Source: Pelagibacteraceae bacterium (GTDB taxonomy: Bacteria > Pseudomonadota > Alphaproteobacteria > HIMB59 > GCA-002718135). Taken from it: a stretch of DNA of 64,000 bases. The notes below the pieces were generated by a model. The model was not told the DNA's origin and searched no databases. It was given only the letters and a program-made list of their open reading frames with translations. Of this stretch, positions 8,813-16,006 are shown one piece after another (positions within the stretch are counted from its first letter, which is position 1; every line of letters starts with the position of its first letter). The position numbers and the translations under genes are program-made. The DNA lies in contig PBDN01000019.1 in NCBI GenBank assembly GCA_002718135.1, forward strand, positions 72,805-136,804. Reading direction: 5' to 3'.

Positions 8813-9663
8813 CAAGCGGCCCTTTCCATGGCACCATGCAGTGCTCGTTTACATAGAACTCCTGCTAGGTGTCGCCGGTAATCCTTAGAACCTCTAAGAT
8901 CGCCGGATGGGTCAATCTCCAACCGCAGCATATCCACCGCTGCGTCTATCCCGGCTTCTCTCATAGCCTGTTCCGCCCGAACCGCTCTGAGCGGCGTATT
9001 GTGGGCTCCGAAAACGGCGATCCGAACATCGCTTAGAACATCGCCATCTTTAGTGACTATCGCCGCCACCCCTGCTACCGCAAAATCGCCACGACGTTGC
9101 GAGAATTCTTCGAACCCCCAGCCGGTCCCGATGGTCAATCGCGGTAACTCCACGGCGGTAACAATCTCTGTAGTGTGAAGGCAAGTTGTCAAAGGAGCCT
9201 CAAAAAAGTCACTAGCTGCGATCCTCCGCTCACCATGCTCACCAATCGCAATGATTTCGGCATCGAGGAGAACGGATATTGCCGGTAATTCAGCCGCCGG
9301 ATCAGCATGAGACAAACTGCCCCCAATCGTACCACGGTTTCGGATTGCCAGGTGCGCTACGTGCTTCATCGCTTCGTGAAATACCGGATAATGGTTTCGG
9401 ATCAGGTCTGATGTCTCGAGTTCAAAGTGTCGGGTAAGAGCACCAATGCGAACACCACCTTTTTCGTTTTCAGAGACCCCTGAGAGGCCTTGTATTCCAT
9501 TTATATCTACGAAGAGTGGTGCATCTACCAGCCGGAAGTTAAGCATTGGCACGATGCTCTGGCCGCCCGCAATAACCTTAGCCGTGCCATTGCTGCCGGA
9601 AAGGGCAGCTATTGCGTCTTCTATTGTAGCCGCGCGGATATAGTCGAATGGTGCAGGTTTCAT
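8812..9663 (-). CDS. molybdenum hydroxylase FAD-binding subunit (CoxM family)
   Basis: Binds FAD and passes electrons from the FeS subunit to the acceptor; 283 residues. Visible are the N-terminal MKPAPFDYIRAATIEDAIAAL, the FAD signature AGGQSIVPMLNFRL (about residue 36) and NRGTIGGSLSHADPAAELP (about residue 110), all typical of this family. The start is set at 9663, where the ATG overlaps the TGA of the preceding VOC gene (ATGA). A longer in-frame start at 9741 would add 26 residues that are only a shadow of that gene. Together with the next two genes it forms a complete enzyme. Confidence 0.92.
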   Translation of the reverse strand: MKPAPFDYIRAATIEDAIAALSGSNGTAKVIAGGQSIVPMLNFRLVDAPLFVDINGIQGLSGVSENEKGGVRIGALTRHFELETSDLIRNHYPVFHEAMKHVAHLAIRNRGTIGGSLSHADPAAELPAISVLLDAEIIAIGEHGERRIAASDFFEAPLTTCLHTTEIVTAVELPRLTIGTGWGFEEFSQRRGDFAVAGVAAIVTKDGDVLSDVRIAVFGAHNTPLRAVRAEQAMREAGIDAAVDMLRLEIDPSGDLRGSKDYRRHLAGVLCKRALHGAMERAA

Positions 9664-10622
9664 TCCGGTTTTCGGTCTCGGAAGCTGCCCTGGATACCCT
9701 TGAACATCATTTCCGCTGCCATACCCTCGCCGAGGGCCCACTCTGCAAAGTTCTCAGGTGTGGACTCCCATTCCTTTGCCTCCCAGTTATCGTCCACTAC
9801 GTCGGAGTCAAAATCGTATTCAGCCGCACCGCCACAGGGGTTCTTAAAATACCAGAAATAGCAGGATGAAATCGGATGTCTTCCCGGACCGATCATCGTT
9901 TCCCAGCCTTGGCGCGTCATATTATTGCCACCGCCAAACAATTCGTGGATGGTTCCGACCTCGAACGCGACATGATGGAATCCTCGCTTACCCGGTCCGG
10001 TATTAAGGAGGAACAAGTTGTGGTGATGATGAGCTGCCGCACCGCGGGTAAAATACCCCCGCCCCGGATAGGCGTCCGTCAGTTTGAAGCCAAGGCGGTC
10101 AACATAAAACTCCTTGTGAGGCTCTATATCGTCCGTTACGTATACGATATGTGAAATTTCCAGTGGCGCCGCCTTATCAAATTTCTCTGCTCGTTTGTTG
10201 ATTCGATTTGCGCGGCCGGGCACGTTCACTTCCAGTTCTGGGGCTTGTACCGACTTTGTCTGCGTCACACGGAAGGCGAGCCCGTATCCAAGCGGATCGA
10301 CACTATGAATAGAGCCATCCGGATCTTCACGGACCTCGCGATCCTCTGATAAATTGGCCGCCAATCTATCCAGATCCTCGGCAGAGCGGACACCGAACAT
10401 GGCTTCTCGAACAGTAGCCTCAACATTGTCTCCGACTGGCGGTGGCAGGGAAGGATCATCAACCGGTCTCAATTCAACAACTGCACCATTTTGAGTCGTA
10501 AAGGCGGTGTGGCCGTTACCAATATCTACCGGCTGTAGCCCAAAATCAGTCCAGAATCTCGAGCCCGCCTCAATATCCGCAAGCCCATACGTAACCTTAT
10601 CTATACCGGTATGGTTCATCAA
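9660..10622 (-). CDS. two-domain VOC (glyoxalase / extradiol dioxygenase) family protein
   Basis: Metal-dependent VOC-fold enzyme of 320 residues made of two modules. The N-terminal module begins HTGIDKVTYGLADIEAG, and the C-terminal module begins ISHIVYVTDDIEPHKEFY near residue 154. The C-terminal module keeps likely metal ligands: His in ISHIVYV, His in GFHHVAFEV, and Glu in GGAAEYDFD. This layout resembles type-I extradiol ring-cleavage dioxygenases and related two-domain VOC proteins. Its stop overlaps the start of the FAD subunit by 4 nt, so it is translationally coupled to the Mo-hydroxylase, and the two probably act on the same pathway. A COG0523 GTPase lies 55 bp upstream and could deliver its metal. 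Reaction not determined. Confidence 0.85.
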   Translation of the reverse strand: MMNHTGIDKVTYGLADIEAGSRFWTDFGLQPVDIGNGHTAFTTQNGAVVELRPVDDPSLPPPVGDNVEATVREAMFGVRSAEDLDRLAANLSEDREVREDPDGSIHSVDPLGYGLAFRVTQTKSVQAPELEVNVPGRANRINKRAEKFDKAAPLEISHIVYVTDDIEPHKEFYVDRLGFKLTDAYPGRGYFTRGAAAHHHHNLFLLNTGPGKRGFHHVAFEVGTIHELFGGGNNMTRQGWETMIGPGRHPISSCYFWYFKNPCGGAAEYDFDSDVVDDNWEAKEWESTPENFAEWALGEGMAAEMMFKGIQGSFRDRKPE

Positions 10623-10677
10623 TGCCTCCTAGCGCGCAGGTTAGAATTTAGCGCTTTTTGTTTTCTTAGGAAAACAG

Positions 10678-11739
10678 TTAGACCACTATATCCGCATAAG
10701 CACTACAAACCACCCGGTCCCAAAGATCACTGACCCAGCTCTGATCAATATCACGAACTACAAGCACCAGCCTCGTCTCAGAGACACCACCGGGCCAAGC
10801 ATCTAATCGCCTTATCGGATGAATTACGTGCTGGATCCCATGTACCACTGCCGGCCGATCCAGACCGTCGGATAGCAGCACCAGACCTTTCAGGCGAAGT
10901 AGCTTATCGCCCTTCTGGTCCGCCAGCATCTGCATGAAAGCCCCGAGGGCGCCTCTGCTAACCGGATCTTTGCGGATAAGTGTAAACGTCTGGATATCGC
11001 TGCCATGCCGGTTAGTATCGGGATTGGAACCGTGAACATGATCCCGATGCGTCCCTTCTTGGCTAAGCCAATTGTTCACCTCATTACCTTTCCCGTTTGG
11101 ATCGTATAGTCCGCCCACAAATAAGAGAGTAAAATCAATAGTGCCATTTATACAAAATGTAATTTCGGCAGACGGGTTAATTTCGGCGAGGTGAGACTCT
11201 AGCGACTCTATAATTTCATTATCTTTAACAAGATCAGTCTTGGTGATCACTAAATCATCAGCAACTGCCACCTGTTTAACAGCCTCAGGATAAGATGAGA
11301 GCGTTTCCATACCGTTGATAGCATCAAATGTCGTTACCATTCTGGCAAGTCGGTAGTGTTCGAAAACAAGTGGATCCTGCATCAACGTATGAATGATCGG
11401 CGCGGGATCAGCGAGCCCAGTGGTTTCCAACACAACGCGTTGAAATGACCGAATTTCTCCGGCCTCACGGCGCTCATATAGATCAACCAACGTAGACACC
11501 AGGTCACCGCGGATAGTGCAACATATGCAGCCGCAGGAAAGGTCGATAATGTTTTCCTCAGCCGCCTCTAGGAGCACGTGGTCCAGTCCCACGTCTCCAA
11601 ATTCGTTTACGATAACTGCAGTATCGATAAACTTCGGGTGCGAAACCAAGCGTGATAGAATCGTAGTCTTTCCGCTGCCGAGGAAACCGGTCAGTACCGT
11701 CACGGGGATAGGATCGGATATCGTCACTCTAACTCGCAA
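10678..11739 (-). CDS. COG0523 (CobW-like) G3E-family metallochaperone GTPase
   Basis: P-loop GTPase of the G3E family, which inserts Zn, Co or Fe into target proteins. At 353 residues it has the usual length. Visible: Walker A TGFLGSGKTT near residue 15, NEFGDVGLDH, the COG0523 metal motif CGCICC (CxCC), and TKTDLV for guanine recognition. There is a His-containing linker (HRDHVHGSNPDTNRHG) before the CobW C-terminal domain. The start is a TTG 6 bp after the upstream stop; an in-frame GTG at 11727 is an alternative. Being inside an operon with a VOC metalloenzyme and not beside a Zur or cobalamin locus, it may load a metal into the VOC protein. That target is inferred. Confidence 0.9.
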   Translation of the reverse strand: MRVRVTISDPIPVTVLTGFLGSGKTTILSRLVSHPKFIDTAVIVNEFGDVGLDHVLLEAAEENIIDLSCGCICCTIRGDLVSTLVDLYERREAGEIRSFQRVVLETTGLADPAPIIHTLMQDPLVFEHYRLARMVTTFDAINGMETLSSYPEAVKQVAVADDLVITKTDLVKDNEIIESLESHLAEINPSAEITFCINGTIDFTLLFVGGLYDPNGKGNEVNNWLSQEGTHRDHVHGSNPDTNRHGSDIQTFTLIRKDPVSRGALGAFMQMLADQKGDKLLRLKGLVLLSDGLDRPAVVHGIQHVIHPIRRLDAWPGGVSETRLVLVVRDIDQSWVSDLWDRVVCSAYADIVV

Positions 11740-11745
11740 AGCTCT

Positions 11746-12273
11746 CTAAATCAGCCTCACCGGCGACTCGACCGGCGGTGTAACGTCAATCGCGTTGGCA
11801 GTCGTCGCTACCATGCCAAGAAAGCCTTTCACCTTAAACAAGAAGTCCAGATCCTGTTCCCAAAGCAGTTCTCCTGCTTTGGTATAGTTCTGCTCAATCA
11901 GTCGATGGTTACCTGTCAGCTGCCGGCTAATCTCGTAAGCCATCTTTTCGCGCGGCTCAACCAAACTAGGGTCATGTCGTTCATTGATGGCGTCTACGAC
12001 ATCCTGACCGATTCCCGCCGCCAAGGAGCCCCGCACCCGGACTGCCCAAGGGTATTCGGCCTCCCAGAACCGAAACGTCGTAAGTCCGGCGATCTGGCGC
12101 TCTCGATCACCCAATTCAGAGGTGCGGATCCAGTCTCCTATATCCCAGCAGATATTCATCAAAGTCGAGTTCCTAATATCTGTTCAGTAGTGACAGGCAT
12201 TAGGCTTACCCGCCTGATCGAATGTATCGTACAACAATCCCTGCCCCTCATTCATATCTTCGCGGGACAACAC
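11746..12273 (-). CDS. carboxymuconolactone-decarboxylase-like protein with in-frame UGA (selenocysteine or nonsense)
   Basis: CMD/AhpD-superfamily protein of 175 residues if the in-frame TGA at 12184-12186 is read through. Upstream of the TGA the frame encodes VLSREDMNEGQGLLYDTFDQ, the expected N-terminus of this family (usual form: SREDLP-D--LYD). Downstream it encodes STLMNICWDIGDWIR, LGDRERQIAGL and AEYPWAVRVRG, also typical. The ATG at 12159 would give only a truncated protein. The residues around the TGA are CHY-[UGA]-TD, a Cys-x-x-UGA motif like that in the AhpD gene of the same operon. By alignment from memory, however, the TGA position is often Arg in the family, and CGA to TGA is a single transition, so a pseudogene is the alternative. 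The start is taken as GTG at 12273, 32 bp after the LLM stop; no strong ribosome site is visible. Confidence 0.72.
12140..12182 (-). promoter_or_regulatory. candidate SECIS-like hairpins downstream of the UGA in the CMD-like gene
   Basis: Two mutually exclusive hairpins follow the TGA at 12184-12186 on the minus strand. One is a perfect 8-bp stem, CAGATATT / AATATCTG (12182-12175 with 12156-12149), with an 18-nt loop, starting 1 nt after the TGA. The other is a 5-bp stem, ATATC / GATAT (12155-12140), with loop TGCTGG, which has G at loop position 2 and begins 33 nt after the TGA. The second satisfies the usual bacterial SECIS spacing (about 16-37 nt to the loop) but is short and could occur by chance. 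Confidence 0.3.
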
Positions 12274-12305
12274 TCTTATTCTAGCAATTTTATAATCGTT
12301 AAAGG

Positions 12306-13373
12306 TTATTCAGCAGCATCAGAAAAGACGCCTAGCATTGGCATCACCTCTTCAGAAATCCGCCGGATAGTGTTCATAGTTTGGTCGTGTTTCAATCCCG
12401 CATAGCGGGCTATAAAAGAAATTTCCGTAAAGCCAAGATCAATGTAATGCTGAATTCTCTCTGCCGCCTGTTCTGGCGAACAAATCAGTGTGCGACGACG
12501 AAAAACATCACGCCAATCGTCGTTCTCACACATATCTATTAAAACTGATATATCGCCCGCCCAGTTGTTATCCCACTGTTCGCCACGCATTACCTTACCG
12601 AATGCGCCAGCGTGCTCCTGCAATGCGGCTTTTGCCTCTTCAATTGCCTGCTCTTCAGTATCTGCAATGTGGGTCATGAAAGCGATCATTGCTTTTCGGT
12701 TTGACGGGTTGCGACCCGCTCGTTCCCAACTATCACAATACCATCTAAATTTTTGGGCCACCGCATCAGCGCTCATTGGATAATGGTTCATCATCAAGTG
12801 GTAACCAGTCTCGGCGGCATTAACAAAACTTTCTTGGGAATTAGACGCCGCGTTCCAGATCGGCAATGCACCGTTGACCGCAGGCGGCCATGGCTGCAAA
12901 CGGTCAAAGCTGAAATACTCGCCCATGTACTCGAAAGCCTCACCGACCCAAAATTTCTTACAGATTTCCAATCCCTCGGAGATACGTTTCTGGACCTCCG
13001 CTTGGTCAATGTGAAAAGCTTGGAATTCATGAGGTACAAACCCCTTCGCAACTCCCATATCGACCCGCCCACCTGACAATTGGTCCACTAGAGCGTAATC
13101 CTCGGCAACTTTAAGGGGATCACGTAACTGCATCAATGATACCGCAGGCGCTAGGCGGATATTGGTTGTCTCCCTAGCCCAAGCCGCAAGAATGATTGCT
13201 GGATTTGGAACAGCCCCGCCGTAGTAATGAAAATGATGTTCCGTGGTCAACGCCCTCGCCCATCCAAGTTGATCAACAAGCTTAATAGTTTCTGTCAATT
13301 CCTCGTAATAATCGGTTAGCGTGGTCCCGTAACCCTCACGCCACATCGGTAAGTAGAATAGAGATAGGTTCAT
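12306..13373 (-). CDS. LLM-class flavin-dependent oxidoreductase (bacterial luciferase family)
   Basis: TIM-barrel enzyme that uses reduced flavin, either FMNH2 with O2 (monooxygenase) or F420. The 355 residues include ALTTEHHFHYYGG near residue 43 (the family EHH motif), LAPAVSLMQLRDPLKVAEDYALVD cut here as APAVSLMQLRDPLKVAED, LSGGRVDMGVAKGF, and ERIQHYIDLGFTE at the C-terminus. Start 13373 (MNLSLFYLP) matches the usual family N-terminus. An in-frame ATG at 13391 directly abuts the upstream TAA and would add 6 residues. It is the second gene of the operon, right after the AhpD selenoprotein. Reduced-flavin monooxygenases can release peroxide, which would give the AhpD partner a substrate. 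Specific reaction unknown. Confidence 0.88.
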   Translation of the reverse strand: MNLSLFYLPMWREGYGTTLTDYYEELTETIKLVDQLGWARALTTEHHFHYYGGAVPNPAIILAAWARETTNIRLAPAVSLMQLRDPLKVAEDYALVDQLSGGRVDMGVAKGFVPHEFQAFHIDQAEVQKRISEGLEICKKFWVGEAFEYMGEYFSFDRLQPWPPAVNGALPIWNAASNSQESFVNAAETGYHLMMNHYPMSADAVAQKFRWYCDSWERAGRNPSNRKAMIAFMTHIADTEEQAIEEAKAALQEHAGAFGKVMRGEQWDNNWAGDISVLIDMCENDDWRDVFRRRTLICSPEQAAERIQHYIDLGFTEISFIARYAGLKHDQTMNTIRRISEEVMPMLGVFSDAAE

Positions 13374-13391
13374 GGACAACATCCTAGTCAT

Positions 13392-14498
13392 TTAATGGGG
13401 TGATTTGCCGGACGGAAAAGAGTTGATACCAAGGAATTCTCTGAAATCAGCGGTAGGTTCCAACCGCGCCTCATCAATCGGAATACCCGTTGCGTCGGCG
13501 ACGCGGTCGATAGCGTTGAAAGTAGCAGCGACGCCACAGGCGTCGACCAATGCCTCTGAACCAATAGCCTCTACAACGTAATTGCGCGCAGCGTCCAATT
13601 TTTCTGCATCCCCGACAAGTATTGCCTCGGCAAACCGGCCCAGTATGTCACCATAAGGAATCCCACCATCTCCTTTCGCCTCACCAATAATAACGTTCAG
13701 ATCGACCTCTTTTTCATCGTGTTGGCTGCTCGCACGGAGCAGAAGCGCATGGCTTGTCGTTCAATAAGCACACTGGTTGATCGCCGAAATTCTACCCGCT
13801 ATTAACTCTATCTGCTGTCGGTCGAGCGATCTTCCCGTTTTGGAAAAATCCTGTATCGCGTCGCCTTCTATATACTGCGCGCCCACCAACGACATGAAAC
13901 CAACAGCCTCATCGGGTACAAGGCTCATGGCGCGACGAACGTTTGAAGCCTCCGGTGCGAAATCAGCAATCCCGGTCAATTGTCCATCATCCGGGGAAAT
14001 CCACGGCACCCATGCCGCCCCCTGAGAAGCGAGAGGTGGTCTTATTCGACTGGGCTGACCGGGGTTGGGCGCCGGGAGGGCACGCCGCGACAAACCGGCC
14101 GCATCTGCGAAGGTATCAACCGCAATAGTTGAACAGGTGACACCTAAAATCTCTACATATTTTTCCGCCGACAATCCGCTCTCGAGGCGATCCTGATACC
14201 ATTTTTGGGTTAAACGACCGGGGTCAGTCACAATCCGATGGATCACCTCTACCATTTCCTCCGGCAACTCTCCAAGGCTGTCATGAGTCCCTTCTAAGGT
14301 GATCGGCGAGAGAGCATCCTTACGATTCAAACACAGACAACATTTTACCGCGTTCCGGGTCTCCGCTGCGATAGCAACCCGGGTCTCACCGTCAAACCAA
14401 GTGCCCGGCGATTTGATACGATCCCAGGTCGCCGCATGCGCGAAAGTAAGGTCACCCCGGATGTCAAAGGGCGCATCGGCGTAATTCATGTCTGCCAT
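13392..14498 (-). CDS. AhpD-like alkylhydroperoxidase-related selenoprotein (UGA = Sec246)
   Basis: One 368-residue protein whose TGA at 13761-13763 is read as selenocysteine. Upstream the frame gives 245 residues with a first AhpD-like motif, AVKCCLCLNRKDALSP (Cys53, Cys54, Cys56), and a segment IVTDPGRLTQKWYQDRLESG. Immediately before the TGA comes INQCAY, and after it TTSHALLLRAS. Together these give C243-A-Y-U246-T-T-S-H250, an exact CxxU-xxx-H counterpart of the AhpD redox site CxxC-xxx-H. The 122 residues after the TGA continue coherently (EALVDACGVAATFNAIDRVAD). A SECIS-like hairpin follows. Likely role: thiol/selenol peroxidase or disulfide reductase in the cytosol. It is the first gene of the minus-strand operon; start ATG 14498 has AGGAT upstream, and ATG 14489 is also possible. 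Families with Cys or Sec at this site are known; read-through in this organism is inferred. Confidence 0.88.
13726..13742 (-). promoter_or_regulatory. bacterial SECIS-like stem-loop for Sec246
   Basis: On the minus strand, 18 nt after the TGA, CTGCTC-CGTGC-GAGCAG forms a perfect 6-bp stem with a 5-nt apical loop that has G at loop position 2. The distance from UGA to the loop is 24 nt. Known bacterial SECIS elements have a short upper stem, a small loop with G among its first two bases, and a distance of roughly 16-37 nt. All three conditions are met. Folding energy was not computed. Confidence 0.75.
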
Positions 14499-14605
14499 GT
14501 CAGATCCTATCTTTCATGGGTTTTATCTCAGGGCAATCTTCAAAGTCTATCAAATTCCCCGAACCGCCATTCAACTTTATACTCTGGCCCTAAAAGGATG
14601 AATAT
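14499..14605. promoter_or_regulatory. divergent promoter region of the AhpD operon and cupin gene
   Basis: A 107-bp region between the start of the AhpD-like selenoprotein (minus) and the cupin gene (plus). It must hold both promoters. No regulator gene is adjacent. I cannot identify -35/-10 boxes or an operator with confidence. Confidence 0.4.
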
Positions 14606-15125
14606 ATGGCGGAAACAATTCGGCGCGTAGTCACAGGCCATGATCAAAACGGAATTGCAATCATCGCGATAGATGGAGACGCGGAAAATGTCCGAGTACG
14701 GCGAGCAAACGGCCTCACGTCAACCCTGCTTTGGGTCAGAGACGACACTCCATCTGATAATTCTGGAAATGCCGATAAAGCGAGTCGCGAGATTGGCGTC
14801 GTCCCGCCCGATGGCGGCTCGGTATTCCGCATCGTTGAATTTATACCTGACAAAAATAGCGTCAGTAACGAAGAGATAAAAAAAAGAGCTTGGCCTAGAG
14901 CACACTATTGAAGAGTCGGTGCGACACCCAGGAATGCAAAAAACCCGTAGTCTTGATTACGGCATCATATTGTCAGGAGAGATAGACATGCTCGTGGATG
15001 ATGATGAGGCCCACCTTTGCGCAGGCGACGTAATCGTGCAACGTGGAACTAATCATGCTTGGGCTAATCGCAGGATCGAGCCGTGCCGTATCACCTTCGT
15101 GTTGTTTGATCCCAATTCATTGTGA
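14606..15125 (+). pseudogene. cupin-domain protein broken by a frameshift at an A8 run
   Basis: A small single-cupin protein whose two halves lie in different frames. The first (14606-14884, 93 codons) begins MAETIRRVVTGHDQNGIAII and ends EEIKK. Skipping one base of the A8 run at 14878-14885 joins it to ELGLEHTIEESVRHPGMQKT, then DYGIILSGEIDMLVDDD and QRGTNHAWANR, the recognisable cupin core. The joined protein would be 172 residues, normal for this cupin family. As it stands the first frame ends at 14911. The cause may be a sequencing or assembly error in the homopolymer, a true recent mutation, or slippage by polymerase or ribosome; the DNA alone cannot decide. It is divergent from the AhpD operon. 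The exact substrate or regulatory role is unknown. Confidence 0.82.
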
Positions 15126-15133
15126 GCAAAGTT

Positions 15134-15979
15134 TCATCCACTTAAATCTAGATCTTGGGCGTCGTGACGTTCAGGAAGTTGAAGTTCTATCGGTCCGCGA
15201 ATCTTGTTAACCCGCCGGCCACGCCTTACGGCTGGACGAGCGTCTATCTCACTCGCCCAACGGACCACATTCTTATAGGTCTTCACGTCAAGAAATTCGG
15301 TTGCCCCATATTGATCGTGCAGAACTAAGTTTCCATACCATGCGTACGTTGCGATATCCGCGATGTTATAAACTTCGCCGCAAAGAAACGAGCGATCCGA
15401 GAGGTTTCGCTCCAGTACATCGAGCTGTCGCTTAACCTCCATCGAGAAACGGTCAATCGGATATTGGAATTTTTCGGGCGCGTAGGCATAAAAATGGCCA
15501 AACCCGCCCCCCACATAAGGTGCACTTCCCATCTGCCAGAATAGCCAAGACATACATTCCGCCCTTGCTGACGCATCGGTGGGAATTAATTCGTTAAACT
15601 TTTCTGCAAGGTAAAATAGGATCGCCCCAGACTCAAATACACGCGTCGACGGCGAAGTGCTCACGTCAAGTAGCGCCGGGATTTTGGAGTTTGGATTAAT
15701 TGATACGAAGCCGCTCGAAAATTGCTGTCCTTCGATTATTTTAATTAGCCAGGCATCATATTCCGCATCCTCATGTCCCAGCGCGAGAAGTTCCTCGAAC
15801 ATGATCGTTACTTTAATACCGTTAGGCGTCGCCAGAGAATAAAGCTGGTGCGGATGCTCACCGATAGGGAGGTCTGCCTCATGTGTCGGACCCGCGATCG
15901 GCCTATTAATATTAGCAAACTGACCGCCACTTGGGGCTTCCCAGGTCCATACTTTAGGAGGAGTATACGTATCGCTCAT
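15134..15979 (-). CDS. yghU: glutathione S-transferase family, YghU-type disulfide-bond oxidoreductase
   Basis: Glutathione-dependent thiol/disulfide enzyme of the Nu class (YghU/YfcG relatives), cytosolic. 281 residues. The N-terminal extension with WTWEAPSGGQFANINRPIAG and HQLYSLATPNGIKVTIMFEE is diagnostic of YghU, followed by the thioredoxin-fold segment SINPNSKIPALLD and the C-terminal helical GST domain (DRSFLCGEVYNIADIATYAW). It lies 27 bp downstream of the UbiD gene on the same strand and probably shares its transcript. It faces the cupin gene tail to tail with an 8-bp gap. It may detoxify products of the neighbouring oxidative enzymes, which is inference. Confidence 0.88.
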   Translation of the reverse strand: MSDTYTPPKVWTWEAPSGGQFANINRPIAGPTHEADLPIGEHPHQLYSLATPNGIKVTIMFEELLALGHEDAEYDAWLIKIIEGQQFSSGFVSINPNSKIPALLDVSTSPSTRVFESGAILFYLAEKFNELIPTDASARAECMSWLFWQMGSAPYVGGGFGHFYAYAPEKFQYPIDRFSMEVKRQLDVLERNLSDRSFLCGEVYNIADIATYAWYGNLVLHDQYGATEFLDVKTYKNVVRWASEIDARPAVRRGRRVNKIRGPIELQLPERHDAQDLDLSG

Positions 15980-16006
15980 GTTCTAAAATTCCTTCAAGGC
16001 GTCAGC

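Noticed and set aside
11746..12159. CMD-like gene as a short protein starting at ATG 12159
   Set aside because: The family N-terminus is plainly encoded upstream in the same frame across the TGA, and a protein from 12159 would lack about 40 conserved residues.
13392..13598. Separate 68-residue protein downstream of the AhpD-like gene
   Set aside because: It is in the same frame as the AhpD-like gene and simply its C-terminal part after the UGA; its TTG start has no support.
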